Source of the DNA: Asaia prunellae JCM 25354
GTDB taxonomy: Bacteria; Pseudomonadota; Alphaproteobacteria; Acetobacterales; Acetobacteraceae
Length of the DNA stretch: 64,000 bases
Direction of reading: 5' to 3'
NCBI RefSeq assembly: GCF_000613885.1
Contig: NZ_BAJV01000008.1
Span: 114,150 to 178,149, forward strand
Shown here: piece by piece, positions 47,346 to 56,324 of the stretch
Layout of the letters: every line of letters starts with the position of its first letter
Numbering within the stretch: the first letter of the stretch is position 1
Notes under the pieces: generated by a model
The model's database searches: none
The model's input: the letters and a program-made list of their open reading frames with translations, nothing else
What the model was told of the DNA's origin: nothing
Translations under genes and position numbers: made by a program

Positions 47346-48778
47346 CTAGCCGCAGGTCTGCCAGCCATAGCCGATGAAGGCAATGCGCCGGCCGGAGGGC
47401 ATGTCCTGCACCACGATGATCTGTCGCTCTTCCAGATAGGCGAGCTGTCTGCGCGCACGACCGAGCGAATGCGTACCATAGGCTTCAGCAATCGCTTCGT
47501 CCCCCGGACAGGGCGCGCCGTCGAGCGCTGCACGCGCCAGAAGCAGCACCACGCCCTGCACATCTTCAGGTACGGCACGGGCGATCTCGAGCGCCTGCTC
47601 CCAGTTTTCTTCCTGCGCCTGTTCGAAGCTGGAGCCCGATCGCACACTGGCCAGAAGCAGGCGGAACGCCCCCAGATCGAGCACATTGCGGTCAAGCCGC
47701 TCGATACGCGCCCGAAGCTGGAAATCCTGATAGAGCGTCGCCAGCGGACGATAGCTGAGTCGTTTTCAGCGACTACGGCCTCGGTCAGACGCCAGAGCAG
47801 TTCGGGGGCAGCCTCGACAACCGGAGGCGCCTCTTCCAGCGGGACTGCCGCTGCATAGGAATCGAGCTGGGCCAGCAGATCGGGCGCAGGCGCACGACGC
47901 TCTCTGGGGCGAGGCGCCGTTTCGACCACAGGTTCGAGAATCAGGCTGTAATTATCTTCGGCCGGACGCGCCTCGAAGGGCGTGAGAGCAGGCCCCGTTG
48001 CATGACTTGCTGTCTCGACAGCGCCGATCGACACCATGAGCGGCCTGCGGCTCAATGCAGGGCCGAGCGCCATGAACTGCCCGCGCGCCAGATCGCGAAA
48101 CGCTTCGGCCGTACGCCGCTCCATGCCCAGAAGATCGGCTGCACGCACCATATCAATATCGAGAAAGGTGCGACCCATCAGAAAATTCGATGCCTCTGCC
48201 GCGACATTCTTGGCCAGCTTGGCCAGGCGCTGGGTGGCGATCACCCCGGCGAGGCCGCGTTTTCGGCCTCGGCACATCAGATTGGTCATGGCACCCAGCG
48301 ACAGGCGGCGCGCCTCGTCTGACGTATCGCCACTCGCGACAGGGGCGAAAAGCTGCGCCTCGTCCACCACCACCAGCACCGGGTACCAATGGGCACGAGG
48401 CGCCTCGAACATGCCGTTAAGGAAAGACCCTGCAGCGCGAAGCTGCATTTCGGCCTCAACCGATTCCAGATTGAGCACGACAGAGGCACGATGGGCGCGG
48501 GCGCGCTCGCCTGCGGCACGCAAGGTGGCTTCTGTCTGTTCGGAAGCATCAATAACAAGATGACCGTATTTATCGGCCAAGGTCACGAAATCGCCCTCGG
48601 GATCAACAATGACCTGCTGCACGAGCGTGGCCGTCTGCTCCAGCAAACGACGAAGCAGATGCGATTTTCCCGAACCCGAATTACCCTGCACCAGCAGGCG
48701 GGTTGCGAGAAGTTCTGTCAGGTCCAGCTGGACATCCGCGCCGTCACGGCCACGGCCCATCGTGATCGATACGCTCAT
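47346..48778 (-). CDS. HerA-like ATPase, DUF87 domain (frameshifted)
   Basis: A protein of about 477 residues in the HerA/FtsK ATPase superfamily, helicase-like motors usually acting on DNA ends. Walker A is in LLVQGNSGSGKSHLLRRLLE, Walker B in YPVLVVVDEAQLF, and an arginine-bearing segment is RGRKRGLAGVIATQRLAKLA. The frame breaks near 47760; adding a C (GAC CTC AGC TAT) leads to YRPLATLYQDFQLRARIERL and the C-terminal helical part ending GYGWQTCG. There is no NurA nuclease nearby, so it is probably a stand-alone alphaproteobacterial form and not a HerA-NurA pair. Confidence 0.87.
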
Positions 48779-48829
48779 GGGGCAGTCCCTAGCGCAACTT
48801 GCCCCTAAAGTCAGCCATCGCGAGGCAGA

Positions 48830-50035
48830 TTACGCCTGTTGACGCAGCCAGTTTTTCACGCCTTCTGCGGCATGACGTCCCGTAGCGAAACAGGCCTGCA
48901 ACAGATAGCCGCCCGTCGGGGCCTCCCAGTCCAGCATCTCCCCTGCCACGAAAACGCCGGGGCGGTGCCTGAGCATCAGCCCGTCGTCAAGCGCCTCGAC
49001 TTTCACGCCACCTGCAGTCGATATGGCACGCAACAGACTGTCCGGCGCCGTCAGATCCAGCGGACATGCCTTGATGTTGTGCGCCAGAACCGGCGCCCTC
49101 GCGTCGACAGCCGTGAACTCACGCAGCAGCCAGCGTGCCGCGGGCGAGAGCCCCAGCCGACGCAGCTTGCCGGACTGACTCTCACGCTGGCGAAACCCTT
49201 CGAGACGGGCCCTGAGCTCCTCTTCCGTCGAATTGGGACGAAAATCGAGAGTAATCTTCAATCGTCCCTCGCGATGCAGGACCTCGCGCCAAGGAGCTGA
49301 CAGGCGATAGACCGGTGCGCCCTCGATACTCCGACGGGTAATCGTCACATCGCCCCGAGCGCTATACCCCGCACCGCTGATCATGACGGAATGCAGCACC
49401 TCACCCTGAAACTGCTCATGAAATGCCGCAGGGAGATCCGTCGTGAATCCGCAATTGGCCGGTTGCAGAGGTGTCAGGCTCTCTGGTGGCAGGAAATGGG
49501 TCCAGTCACCATCGCTGCCAAGACGGGGCCATGAGGCGCCCCCGAGAGCAAGAACGGTCGCTGAAGCCGCTACCCGAACGACACCTTGTGGTGTTTCAAA
49601 CAGCAGGCTGCCATTGTCATCCCACCCTGCCCAGCGATGTCGCAAGGCAAAGCCCGCTTTCCGGGTCTGCAAACGGGCCAGCCAGGCGCGCAGCAGAGGT
49701 GAAGCCTTCATTGCTTTGGGAAAAACACGGCCGCTGCTGCCCGTAAAACAGGGTTGCCCCAGCGCCTCGGCCCATTGCTGCAAGGCCTGAGGAGAAAAGG
49801 TTCTGATCATCGGAGCGAGCCACGACTTTGCCAGACCGTAGCGTGAGAGGAATTTTTCCAGATCCTCCGAATGGGTCAGATTGAGGCCACTGCGTCCGGC
49901 CATGAGAAACTTGCGCGCAGGGCTTGGCATCTGATCATAGACGACCACATCGAACCCGTCGGAAGAAAGACTTTCGGCAGCGGCGAGCCCGGCGGGCCCG
50001 GCGCCAATCACGGCGATGATCTGTGGTGTCAGCAT
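48830..50035 (-). CDS. HI0933/BaiN-family flavoprotein
   Basis: A 401-residue FAD-dependent oxidoreductase of the HI0933 (BaiN-like, TIGR03862) family. The FAD-binding fold is IIAVIGAGPAGLAAAESLSS, followed by RKFLMAGRSGLNLTHSEDLE, ATVLALGGASWPRLGSDGDW and a C-terminal VFVAGEMLDWEAPTGGYLLQ that closes the FAD site. The length is normal. The physiological substrate of this family is mostly unknown. It is leftward and 51 bases from the HerA-like gene, which may be co-transcribed. Confidence 0.9.
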   Translation of the reverse strand: MLTPQIIAVIGAGPAGLAAAESLSSDGFDVVVYDQMPSPARKFLMAGRSGLNLTHSEDLEKFLSRYGLAKSWLAPMIRTFSPQALQQWAEALGQPCFTGSSGRVFPKAMKASPLLRAWLARLQTRKAGFALRHRWAGWDDNGSLLFETPQGVVRVAASATVLALGGASWPRLGSDGDWTHFLPPESLTPLQPANCGFTTDLPAAFHEQFQGEVLHSVMISGAGYSARGDVTITRRSIEGAPVYRLSAPWREVLHREGRLKITLDFRPNSTEEELRARLEGFRQRESQSGKLRRLGLSPAARWLLREFTAVDARAPVLAHNIKACPLDLTAPDSLLRAISTAGGVKVEALDDGLMLRHRPGVFVAGEMLDWEAPTGGYLLQACFATGRHAAEGVKNWLRQQA

Positions 50036-50231
50036 GATGCAGGTTTAAGCCTCTTCACCAAATAGTGCCATAGAAGGCCGTTTTTAGCTCTTGAGCCTTT
50101 TGCGGGAACCGCCACATCATCCCGCGCGCTCCACTCCTGACCGGTGCCCCTCAGGGCCCTGTTTCAGACAAGCCGTTTTCGACGCGCTGCGTCTCTCTTC
50201 ATTCATGTTTCGTGATCCTTCAGGACAGCCC

Positions 50232-51715
50232 ATGATCGCTCTTTCTTCAGAGACCCTCCCGACCCTCCCTGCCAGCGTTGAGGTATTTGCCTATGATCGC
50301 ACCTCCCTGAAAGTCGGGATCGTTCATCTGAGCGTCGGCAATTTCCATCGCGCTCACCAGTGCTGGTATGTTGATCGTCTTCTCCACGAGCCGGGCAATG
50401 AAGGATGGGGATTTTGTGGCGTTGGCCTTATTGACGACGCTACCGAGCGGCTGAAACTCGAGGCTTTTCCGGCCCAGGATAATCTCTACACCCTGACACG
50501 CTACGCCCCTGACGGCACAACACGACATCAGGTAATCGGGTCTATGCTCGATTACCTCTTGCCCCTGCTGATCCCCAGGCTGTTCTGGCGCGCATGGCGA
50601 ACCCGGAAACGCGCATCGTCTCGATGACAATAACCGAGGGCGGTTATAACCAGGATCATGCAACAGGCGCGTATCGCCTGGAGACGCCCCTGACACAGCG
50701 TGAGCTCGCCACCCCGACCAGACCAGAATCAGCGTTCGGCTTTATCGTCGAAGCCCTGCGTCTGCGTCGTGAGGCTGGTATTGCGCCTTTCACTGTCATG
50801 TCATGCGATAATCTGCGCGATAATGGCGTCGTAACGCAGCGTTCGGTTACCAGCCATGCCCGTGCTCTGGACCCGACACTCGCCGAGTGGATCGAGCAGA
50901 ACGTGTCGTTTCCGAGCTCGATGGTCGATCGCATCACCCCCGCCGTGCTCAAGGAGGACGCAGACCGCGTCAACGCGGAATGCGGCGTGCATGACCGCCT
51001 GCCGGTGATCTCGGAAGAATTTGCCCAGTGGGTAATTGAAGACCGCTTCGTGAACGGACGCCCGGCACTCGAAAAGGTTGGTGCCCAGATCGTTCCCGAT
51101 GTGCATCCTTACGAACTCGCCAAGGTGCGCATGCTCAATGCCTCGCACTCGATGCTCGCCTATCCCGGCCAGCTTTCAGGGCTCGAAACCGTGCGCGATG
51201 CCATTATCGACCCGCAAATCGGCAAACTGGTCGAGCGCTTCATGAGCCTCGATGTCATTCCGCATCTGAGCGCGCCGCAGGGCATGCCGCTCCCGGCCTA
51301 TCGCGATCTGATCATTGCGCGGTTCAGCAATCCGAATGTCGGCGACAGGCTGGCCCGTATCACCGGCGATGGCGGCAGCAAGCTGCCGGTCTTCCTCGCC
51401 CCGAGCTGGAACAAGCTGGTAGCCTCTGGCGCGTCGCTCGACCGGGTAGCGTTCGTTCTGGCCTGTTTTATTCGCTATCTGCGCGGTCGCACCGATCAGG
51501 GCGAGGCCTTCACGCCGTTCGAACCCGCACTATCCGACACGCAGCGCAAGCTCGCGGAAAGCTGGGAGACGGTGTTCACCATGACCGTGTTCGAAAGCTT
51601 CACACTCGATGACGGACATCGCCGCGTGATTCGTGAAATGGCGGAAAGCATGGAACAGAGGGGCACAAGCGCCGTTCTGGTTGAACTCCTTGCGGCAGAA
51701 CCTGCCAGCGCCTGA
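50232..51715 (+). CDS. Mannitol 2-dehydrogenase-type polyol dehydrogenase (frameshifted)
   Basis: A long-chain secondary-alcohol dehydrogenase of about 494 residues that interconverts mannitol and fructose, or a related polyol and ketose, with NAD(P). The N-terminal Rossmann-like start is VGIVHLSVGNFHRAHQCWYV. The catalytic signature KxxxxNxxH is seen in ELAKVRMLNASHSMLAYPGQ. The frame breaks near 50560; adding a G (TTG GCC CCT GCT) gives DYLLAPADPQAVLARMANPE. The start is set by AGGA and the family N terminus. Mannitol and fructose interconversion is central in acetic acid bacteria. Fructuronate or arabinitol activity cannot be excluded. Confidence 0.9.
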
Positions 51716-51767
51716 TGACTTCGGGCCGGAAGGGAATCGCCGCCTCTTCCGTCCAAAGGCGCTTTTC

Positions 51768-52820
51768 ATGGTCGCATTTTCGTCACTCGGATTGTCGTTC
51801 CTGCGTTATTCCGGGCTGGGCCTCGCCGTAACGCTTTGCGCCGCCCCGGTGGCGCAGGCAGCGCCCCTCGCTTCCCTTTCGGGAGCCACATCGTGGCTGA
51901 ATACCCAGCCCCTTTCGGCGGAGACACTGAAGGGCAAGGTGGTGCTGGTCGATTTCTGGACGTATTCCTGCATCAACTGCCTTCGCGAACTGCCCTATGT
52001 CGAGGCTTGGGCCGACAAGTACAAGCCCTACGGTCTTGTCGTGATCGGTGTTCATGCACCCGAATTCGCGTTCGAAAAAAACGTCGACAATATCAAGAAA
52101 GCCGTCGCACGGTTTCACATCACCTTCCCCGTCGCCGTCGACAACGACCGGACAATCTGGAACGGCTTTGGCAATGAATACTGGCCTGCCGCCTATTTCG
52201 TGGGGGGGGACGGCAAGGTTCAGGCGCATCATTTCGGTGAGGGCGATTACAACAATTCCGAGCGCATGCTTCAGGCCATGCTACGCGAAAACGGCGCGAA
52301 GGATGTGCCAAGCGATCTGGTTCACCCGAAGGGTAGCGCTGAGCAGGTCGAGGCCGATCAGTCTGATATCGGCTCGCCAGAGACCTATATCGGCTATGAA
52401 CGCGCCAGCAATTTTATTTCAACAGGCGGCGCCATTCAGGATTCACCCAATGACTATGTGATCGAACGCTCCCCCGCCCTCAATCAGTGGGGGCTGACCG
52501 GCAACTGGACGGTGGGTCCTGAATCGGCGCGACTGAACAAGGCAGGCGGCGCCATCGTGTTCCGCTTTCACGCCCGTGATCTGCATCTGGTGCTTGGCCC
52601 GATGAAAAGCAACACTCCCGTGAAGTTCAGGATAACGATCGATGGCAAGGCGCCCGGCGCGATGCATGGCAGCGATTGCGACGAGAATGGTCTTGGCACG
52701 GTGACCAGCCAGCGCCTCTATCAGCTCGTACGCCAGCCCGAAAACACTGTGAGCGAGCATGAATTCAAAATCGAATTTCTCTCGCCCGGCGTCGAAGCAT
52801 TCTCCTTCACCTTCGGCTGA
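51768..52820 (+). CDS. Secreted thioredoxin-like protein, DipZ C-terminal type
   Basis: A 350-residue periplasmic protein with signal peptide FLRYSGLGLAVTLCAAPVAQ A. A thioredoxin domain follows with active site SCINC in VVLVDFWTYSCINCLRELPY, then IGVHAPEFAFEKNVDNIKKA and NEYWPAAYFVGGDGKV. The C-terminal half (FRFHARDLHLVLGPMKS, EHEFKIEFLSPGVEAFSFTF) is a beta-sandwich seen in DipZ/TlpA relatives. It probably handles disulfides or redox repair in the envelope. The membrane DsbD-like part of DipZ is absent, so a partner must supply electrons. It lies 52 bases after the dehydrogenase. Confidence 0.88.
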   Translation: MVAFSSLGLSFLRYSGLGLAVTLCAAPVAQAAPLASLSGATSWLNTQPLSAETLKGKVVLVDFWTYSCINCLRELPYVEAWADKYKPYGLVVIGVHAPEFAFEKNVDNIKKAVARFHITFPVAVDNDRTIWNGFGNEYWPAAYFVGGDGKVQAHHFGEGDYNNSERMLQAMLRENGAKDVPSDLVHPKGSAEQVEADQSDIGSPETYIGYERASNFISTGGAIQDSPNDYVIERSPALNQWGLTGNWTVGPESARLNKAGGAIVFRFHARDLHLVLGPMKSNTPVKFRITIDGKAPGAMHGSDCDENGLGTVTSQRLYQLVRQPENTVSEHEFKIEFLSPGVEAFSFTFG

Positions 52821-52832
52821 GGGGCGGCGTCT

Positions 52833-52851
52833 CAGGGGGCAACGCCCCCTG
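52833..52851. terminator. Terminator between thioredoxin-like and TonB receptor genes
   Basis: CAGGGGGC (52833-52840) pairs perfectly with GCCCCCTG (52844-52851) across a three-base loop. It lies between convergent genes. No T tract is seen. Confidence 0.6.
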
Positions 52852-52856
52852 GTTGC

Positions 52857-55163
52857 TCAGAAGCTGGTCGACACTGTGCCCGTCATGGTGAAGCGGGCAG
52901 CGGTCATGAAAGAATTGCCATAACCGGTATAGGGCGCGAGACTGCCACTATAGACCGTGCTCGGGTCCTTGGCGCTGTAAATAGCTCCCATAGCGCCAGT
53001 ACGGACAATCGAGCCGGTCACATTGGCAAAATTCAGCTTGATGGTGGGCGATTGCGCGATACCGATCGGCTTGAAGCGATAGCCAAGCGAAATGGTATTG
53101 GTCACAAAGCCCGGCATACGCTGATCTCCCGCCACACTAACCGATTGCGGCCCGGTATAATGCAGGCTCGCATTGCCGAAGAACCCGGCATATTTATAGG
53201 TCAGACCGAAATTAGCGAGAATACGCGGCGCCATGATGGCCTGCGTACCCTTCGAATTCAGCATGACATTCGTATAGGGGTCGAACACATTGCTGTCCTG
53301 CACGGCATGCAGATATTCGACCGAGGCGTAGGGGCTGAAACCATGGATCGGGCGCCCCGAAATCATGAAATCCAAGCCGCGCATGTGCTGGTTGCCGATC
53401 GAGAACGGCTTGAACTGGTTCATGCCCAGATACTGGTTCACGATGCGGTTGGTGACGTTATAGTTGAAGAACGAAGCATCGAGAATGATGTGCTGGTCGT
53501 GATAGCGATAGCCCAGCTCTTCCTTGATCGAATACTGGTTTTTCGGGATCGGCACGCTGGTATAGAGCCAGCCCAGATCGACCGCGCTCGGCTGACGATA
53601 ATCGCCCTCGGCGTTCAGATAGATCTGGCTATGCTCGTCGATCGTGTAGCCGACAGAGAGCTGCGGTAGCGGCTCGGTGCGGTTATTGGCCATGCGGCCG
53701 TAGAGATCCTTGTTCCAGGTATTGGCCATGACGAATTTGAACCCGGCCTGGATATCGAGCTTGTCATTCAGGTATTTGGCATGATCCTCAATGAACAGGC
53801 TGTGGATCTCGGTGCCCGCATTCTGCTGATCGCCAGCATCGATAAGATAGGTGGCAGCATTGGGGCTGGGTGCCGCGCCGCTCTCCATGGTGTAGCTGGT
53901 GGGGTAGGATTGCTGGGTATAGTTGTTTTCGTACCAATAGCCGAAAGACACATGGTTATGCCGGTCGACATCAAAGCCGAGCTTGGCCACGGCACCGCGA
54001 CGCTCGGTCGCCCCTTGCAGGAAGTAGCTGGTAACATTGCGCGTCGAACCGTCCGCCTGGGTTGCCGTGCCACCCGGTGAAGCATCCCAGCCCTTGCCCA
54101 GGCTGTAATAAGGCTGCAAATCGAATGCGAGGCGACGCGTCAGAACGATGTGGATCGGGGCCGAGATAAAGACCTGATTCCAGTAGTCGGTATTATTCTT
54201 CCAATAGTTGATATTATTGGAATTGGCCGAGCGGCCATAGCCCTCACCCGTATGCTTGTATTTATAAAATTCCTGCTGGGTCGGATAATTATCGATCATG
54301 AAATCTTCCCAGTTCCACGAAACGAAAGTCTTGGCGAAAGATCCGTTCTGCCAGGTCTTATTCAGGCCGAAATCGATGTGACGACGGTCGTTGATGCCAG
54401 CCCCCATCCAGCTTCGGGTATGGGTGTTCGAGAAAGAGAAATATCCGCGCACGCCGCTATGGCCGATCTCGCCCGTATCCACGCGGATGAACTCACGCGA
54501 CAGATTATTGGTGCCATAGGAAAAATCGACCAGACCGCCGAATTTCTTGTCAGGCGTATGGGTGGTCTCGTTCATTGTTCCGCTGGCTGCCGACATCACC
54601 GGCAGGGCCGTTTCCGAGCTGCCCGGCGTGAGGGAGACTGATTCCACGTTTTCCGTATCGATGTTCTCGGTGATGTATTTAGCCGCGGCGGCAGGCGCGC
54701 CATCGACCAGAAGCGCCATATCGAGATCGGTCAGGCCGCGCGACTGGATCTGCCCCCCCTGCATACCGTAAGGATCTGGCGTGCTAATACTGACACTTGG
54801 CAAATTCTGGATAAGGTCCAGCGCCGTGCTCGACGGGTTGCGCATGGAGATGTATTCGTGATCGACCGTCTGCACATTACGCGGGGCATGCTCGATACGC
54901 ATCATGCCGCCGCCGCCATTCAGTGCCTGACGACTGGTCGTGACCGAAATCTGCTCTTCGCCCCTGGCCTCGACGGCGTTTCTTGTGACATGCCGATCAG
55001 CAGCATTGCGTCCGGCTGACACAGTATGACGTTTTGAGTGGCGATCACCAGAAACGGCAGACTGTGTTGCTGCTAAAACGACATTCTGGGCGAGACAGGT
55101 TGCAGAGGTAAGCAGCACAGCCAGCCCGGCCTTGAACTGCGTCCGGCCAGAAATACATGCCAT
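52857..55163 (-). CDS. TonB-dependent outer-membrane receptor
   Basis: A 768-residue TonB-dependent receptor. The signal peptide is FKAGLAVLLTSATCLAQNVV. A 40-residue linker precedes the TonB-box-like EEQISVTT. The plug domain includes MRNPSSTALDLIQNLPSVSI and GGQIQSRGLTDLDMALLVDG. The rest is a beta-barrel (SIKEELGYRYHDQHIILDAS, PYASVEYLHAVQDSNVFDPY) ending in GTVSTSF, with the terminal Phe needed for outer-membrane insertion. AGAGGG precedes the ATG. It does not look like a siderophore receptor of a named type. The ligand is unknown. Confidence 0.92.
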   Translation of the reverse strand: MACISGRTQFKAGLAVLLTSATCLAQNVVLAATQSAVSGDRHSKRHTVSAGRNAADRHVTRNAVEARGEEQISVTTSRQALNGGGGMMRIEHAPRNVQTVDHEYISMRNPSSTALDLIQNLPSVSISTPDPYGMQGGQIQSRGLTDLDMALLVDGAPAAAAKYITENIDTENVESVSLTPGSSETALPVMSAASGTMNETTHTPDKKFGGLVDFSYGTNNLSREFIRVDTGEIGHSGVRGYFSFSNTHTRSWMGAGINDRRHIDFGLNKTWQNGSFAKTFVSWNWEDFMIDNYPTQQEFYKYKHTGEGYGRSANSNNINYWKNNTDYWNQVFISAPIHIVLTRRLAFDLQPYYSLGKGWDASPGGTATQADGSTRNVTSYFLQGATERRGAVAKLGFDVDRHNHVSFGYWYENNYTQQSYPTSYTMESGAAPSPNAATYLIDAGDQQNAGTEIHSLFIEDHAKYLNDKLDIQAGFKFVMANTWNKDLYGRMANNRTEPLPQLSVGYTIDEHSQIYLNAEGDYRQPSAVDLGWLYTSVPIPKNQYSIKEELGYRYHDQHIILDASFFNYNVTNRIVNQYLGMNQFKPFSIGNQHMRGLDFMISGRPIHGFSPYASVEYLHAVQDSNVFDPYTNVMLNSKGTQAIMAPRILANFGLTYKYAGFFGNASLHYTGPQSVSVAGDQRMPGFVTNTISLGYRFKPIGIAQSPTIKLNFANVTGSIVRTGAMGAIYSAKDPSTVYSGSLAPYTGYGNSFMTAARFTMTGTVSTSF

Positions 55164-55210
55164 CGAATCCCTCTTTCCAGATTACGGAAATTTTCCGTTT
55201 TATTACTTTC

Positions 55211-55230
55211 AAGATATAAAATTATATCTT
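55211..55230. promoter_or_regulatory. AT-rich perfect palindrome upstream of the TonB receptor
   Basis: AAGATATAA (55211-55219) and TTATATCTT (55222-55230) are exact reverse complements separated by AA. The site lies 48 bases before the receptor start, where an operator would sit. It does not match the Fur consensus. The regulator is unknown. Confidence 0.45.
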
Positions 55231-55408
55231 CTGGCTCATTTGGCTCTGCCTCCTGTCTGCACGAACACAAGAAGGTATACAAGTCGAAAACACATCGAAA
55301 CATATTGAATTCGTAATGATGTGCCTTTGTATATGACCTTCTGACGAGATTTCCGCACATCACACCCGAAATCCCGTCAGGAAGAATACGATCAGAGACC
55401 AGGATCTA

Positions 55409-55431
55409 CGTCAGGTTACAGACACCTGACG
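55409..55431. terminator. Hairpin downstream of nadC
   Basis: CGTCAGGT (55409-55416) pairs perfectly with ACCTGACG (55424-55431) across a seven-base loop, about 30 bases past the nadC stop. There is no T tract. Confidence 0.5.
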
Positions 55432-55463
55432 CCTCATATCTCAAAGAAGCAGAAACCCCGGGA

Positions 55464-56324
55464 TCAGAGATCGATATCGAGACCAATATCCAGCGCACGA
55501 ACGCTATGGGTAAGCCAGCCAAGAGAAAGCACATCAACACCGGTAGCTGCGATGACGGGAGCCGTCTCCGGAGTAATGCCGCCCGAGGCTTCGGTCACTG
55601 CGCGGCCATCAACAAGCTGTACGGCTTGCCGCAGCGTGTCGGGCGACATGTTGTCGAGCAGATAGACATCGGCGCCACCGACCGAGAGGGCTGTTTCCAG
55701 CTGGTCGAGCGTATCAACCTCCAGCGCCACAGCCATCAGATGGCCTGCGCGATTTCTGGCCCCCTCGAGAGCAGCAGCCACACCTCCACAAAGAGCAATA
55801 TGGTTATCCTTGATCAGGATCGCATCATCGAGGCGATAGCGATGGTTGCTGCCTCCTCCTGCCTTGACGGCGTATTTCTGAACGGCACGGAGTCCAGGCA
55901 ATGTCTTGCGGGTACAGCAGATCCGCGCCTTCGTGCCTTGCACAGCATCGACCACCTGACGTGTAGCGGTCGCAATGCCGCTCAGATGGGACAGAAGATT
56001 AAGTGCCGTGCGTTCGCCGCCCAGAATGGTTTCTGCGCTACCTTCAACCTCGGCAAGGATATCACGCGGTGCAATCCGGCAGCCATCGCCCTTGAGCATT
56101 GCAAAACTGACAGCTGGATCAAGCAGGGTAAAAGCCAGACGCACTGCGCTCATACCGGCCACAACCCCTTCGTGACGTGCACGAAACACAGCACGCAGAC
56201 GCTGACCTGGGCGTGCAATCGCCTGGGATGTCGCGTCACCCCCAGTGCCGAAATCCTCGACAAGCCCGGCCCGTACGATTGGTTCCCACATCAGATCCGG
56301 CAAAGGAGAAATGAATGCAGTCAT
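55464..56324 (-). CDS. nadC: Nicotinate-nucleotide pyrophosphorylase
   Basis: Quinolinate phosphoribosyltransferase (286 residues), the third enzyme of de novo NAD synthesis. Motifs include VEDFGTGGDATSQAI, ERTALNLLSHLSGIATATR, ICCTRKTLPGLRAVQKYAVK, GGGSNHRYRLDDAILIKDNH and LEVDTLDQLETAL. The start MTAFISPL overlaps the nadB stop (ATGA). An upstream in-frame extension lies inside nadB. It is the last gene of the nadA-nadB-nadC operon. Confidence 0.97.
   Translation of the reverse strand: MTAFISPLPDLMWEPIVRAGLVEDFGTGGDATSQAIARPGQRLRAVFRARHEGVVAGMSAVRLAFTLLDPAVSFAMLKGDGCRIAPRDILAEVEGSAETILGGERTALNLLSHLSGIATATRQVVDAVQGTKARICCTRKTLPGLRAVQKYAVKAGGGSNHRYRLDDAILIKDNHIALCGGVAAALEGARNRAGHLMAVALEVDTLDQLETALSVGGADVYLLDNMSPDTLRQAVQLVDGRAVTEASGGITPETAPVIAATGVDVLSLGWLTHSVRALDIGLDIDL

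Noticed and set aside
55211..55230. Fur box before the TonB receptor
   Set aside because: The palindrome does not match the GATAATGATAATCATTATC-type pattern.
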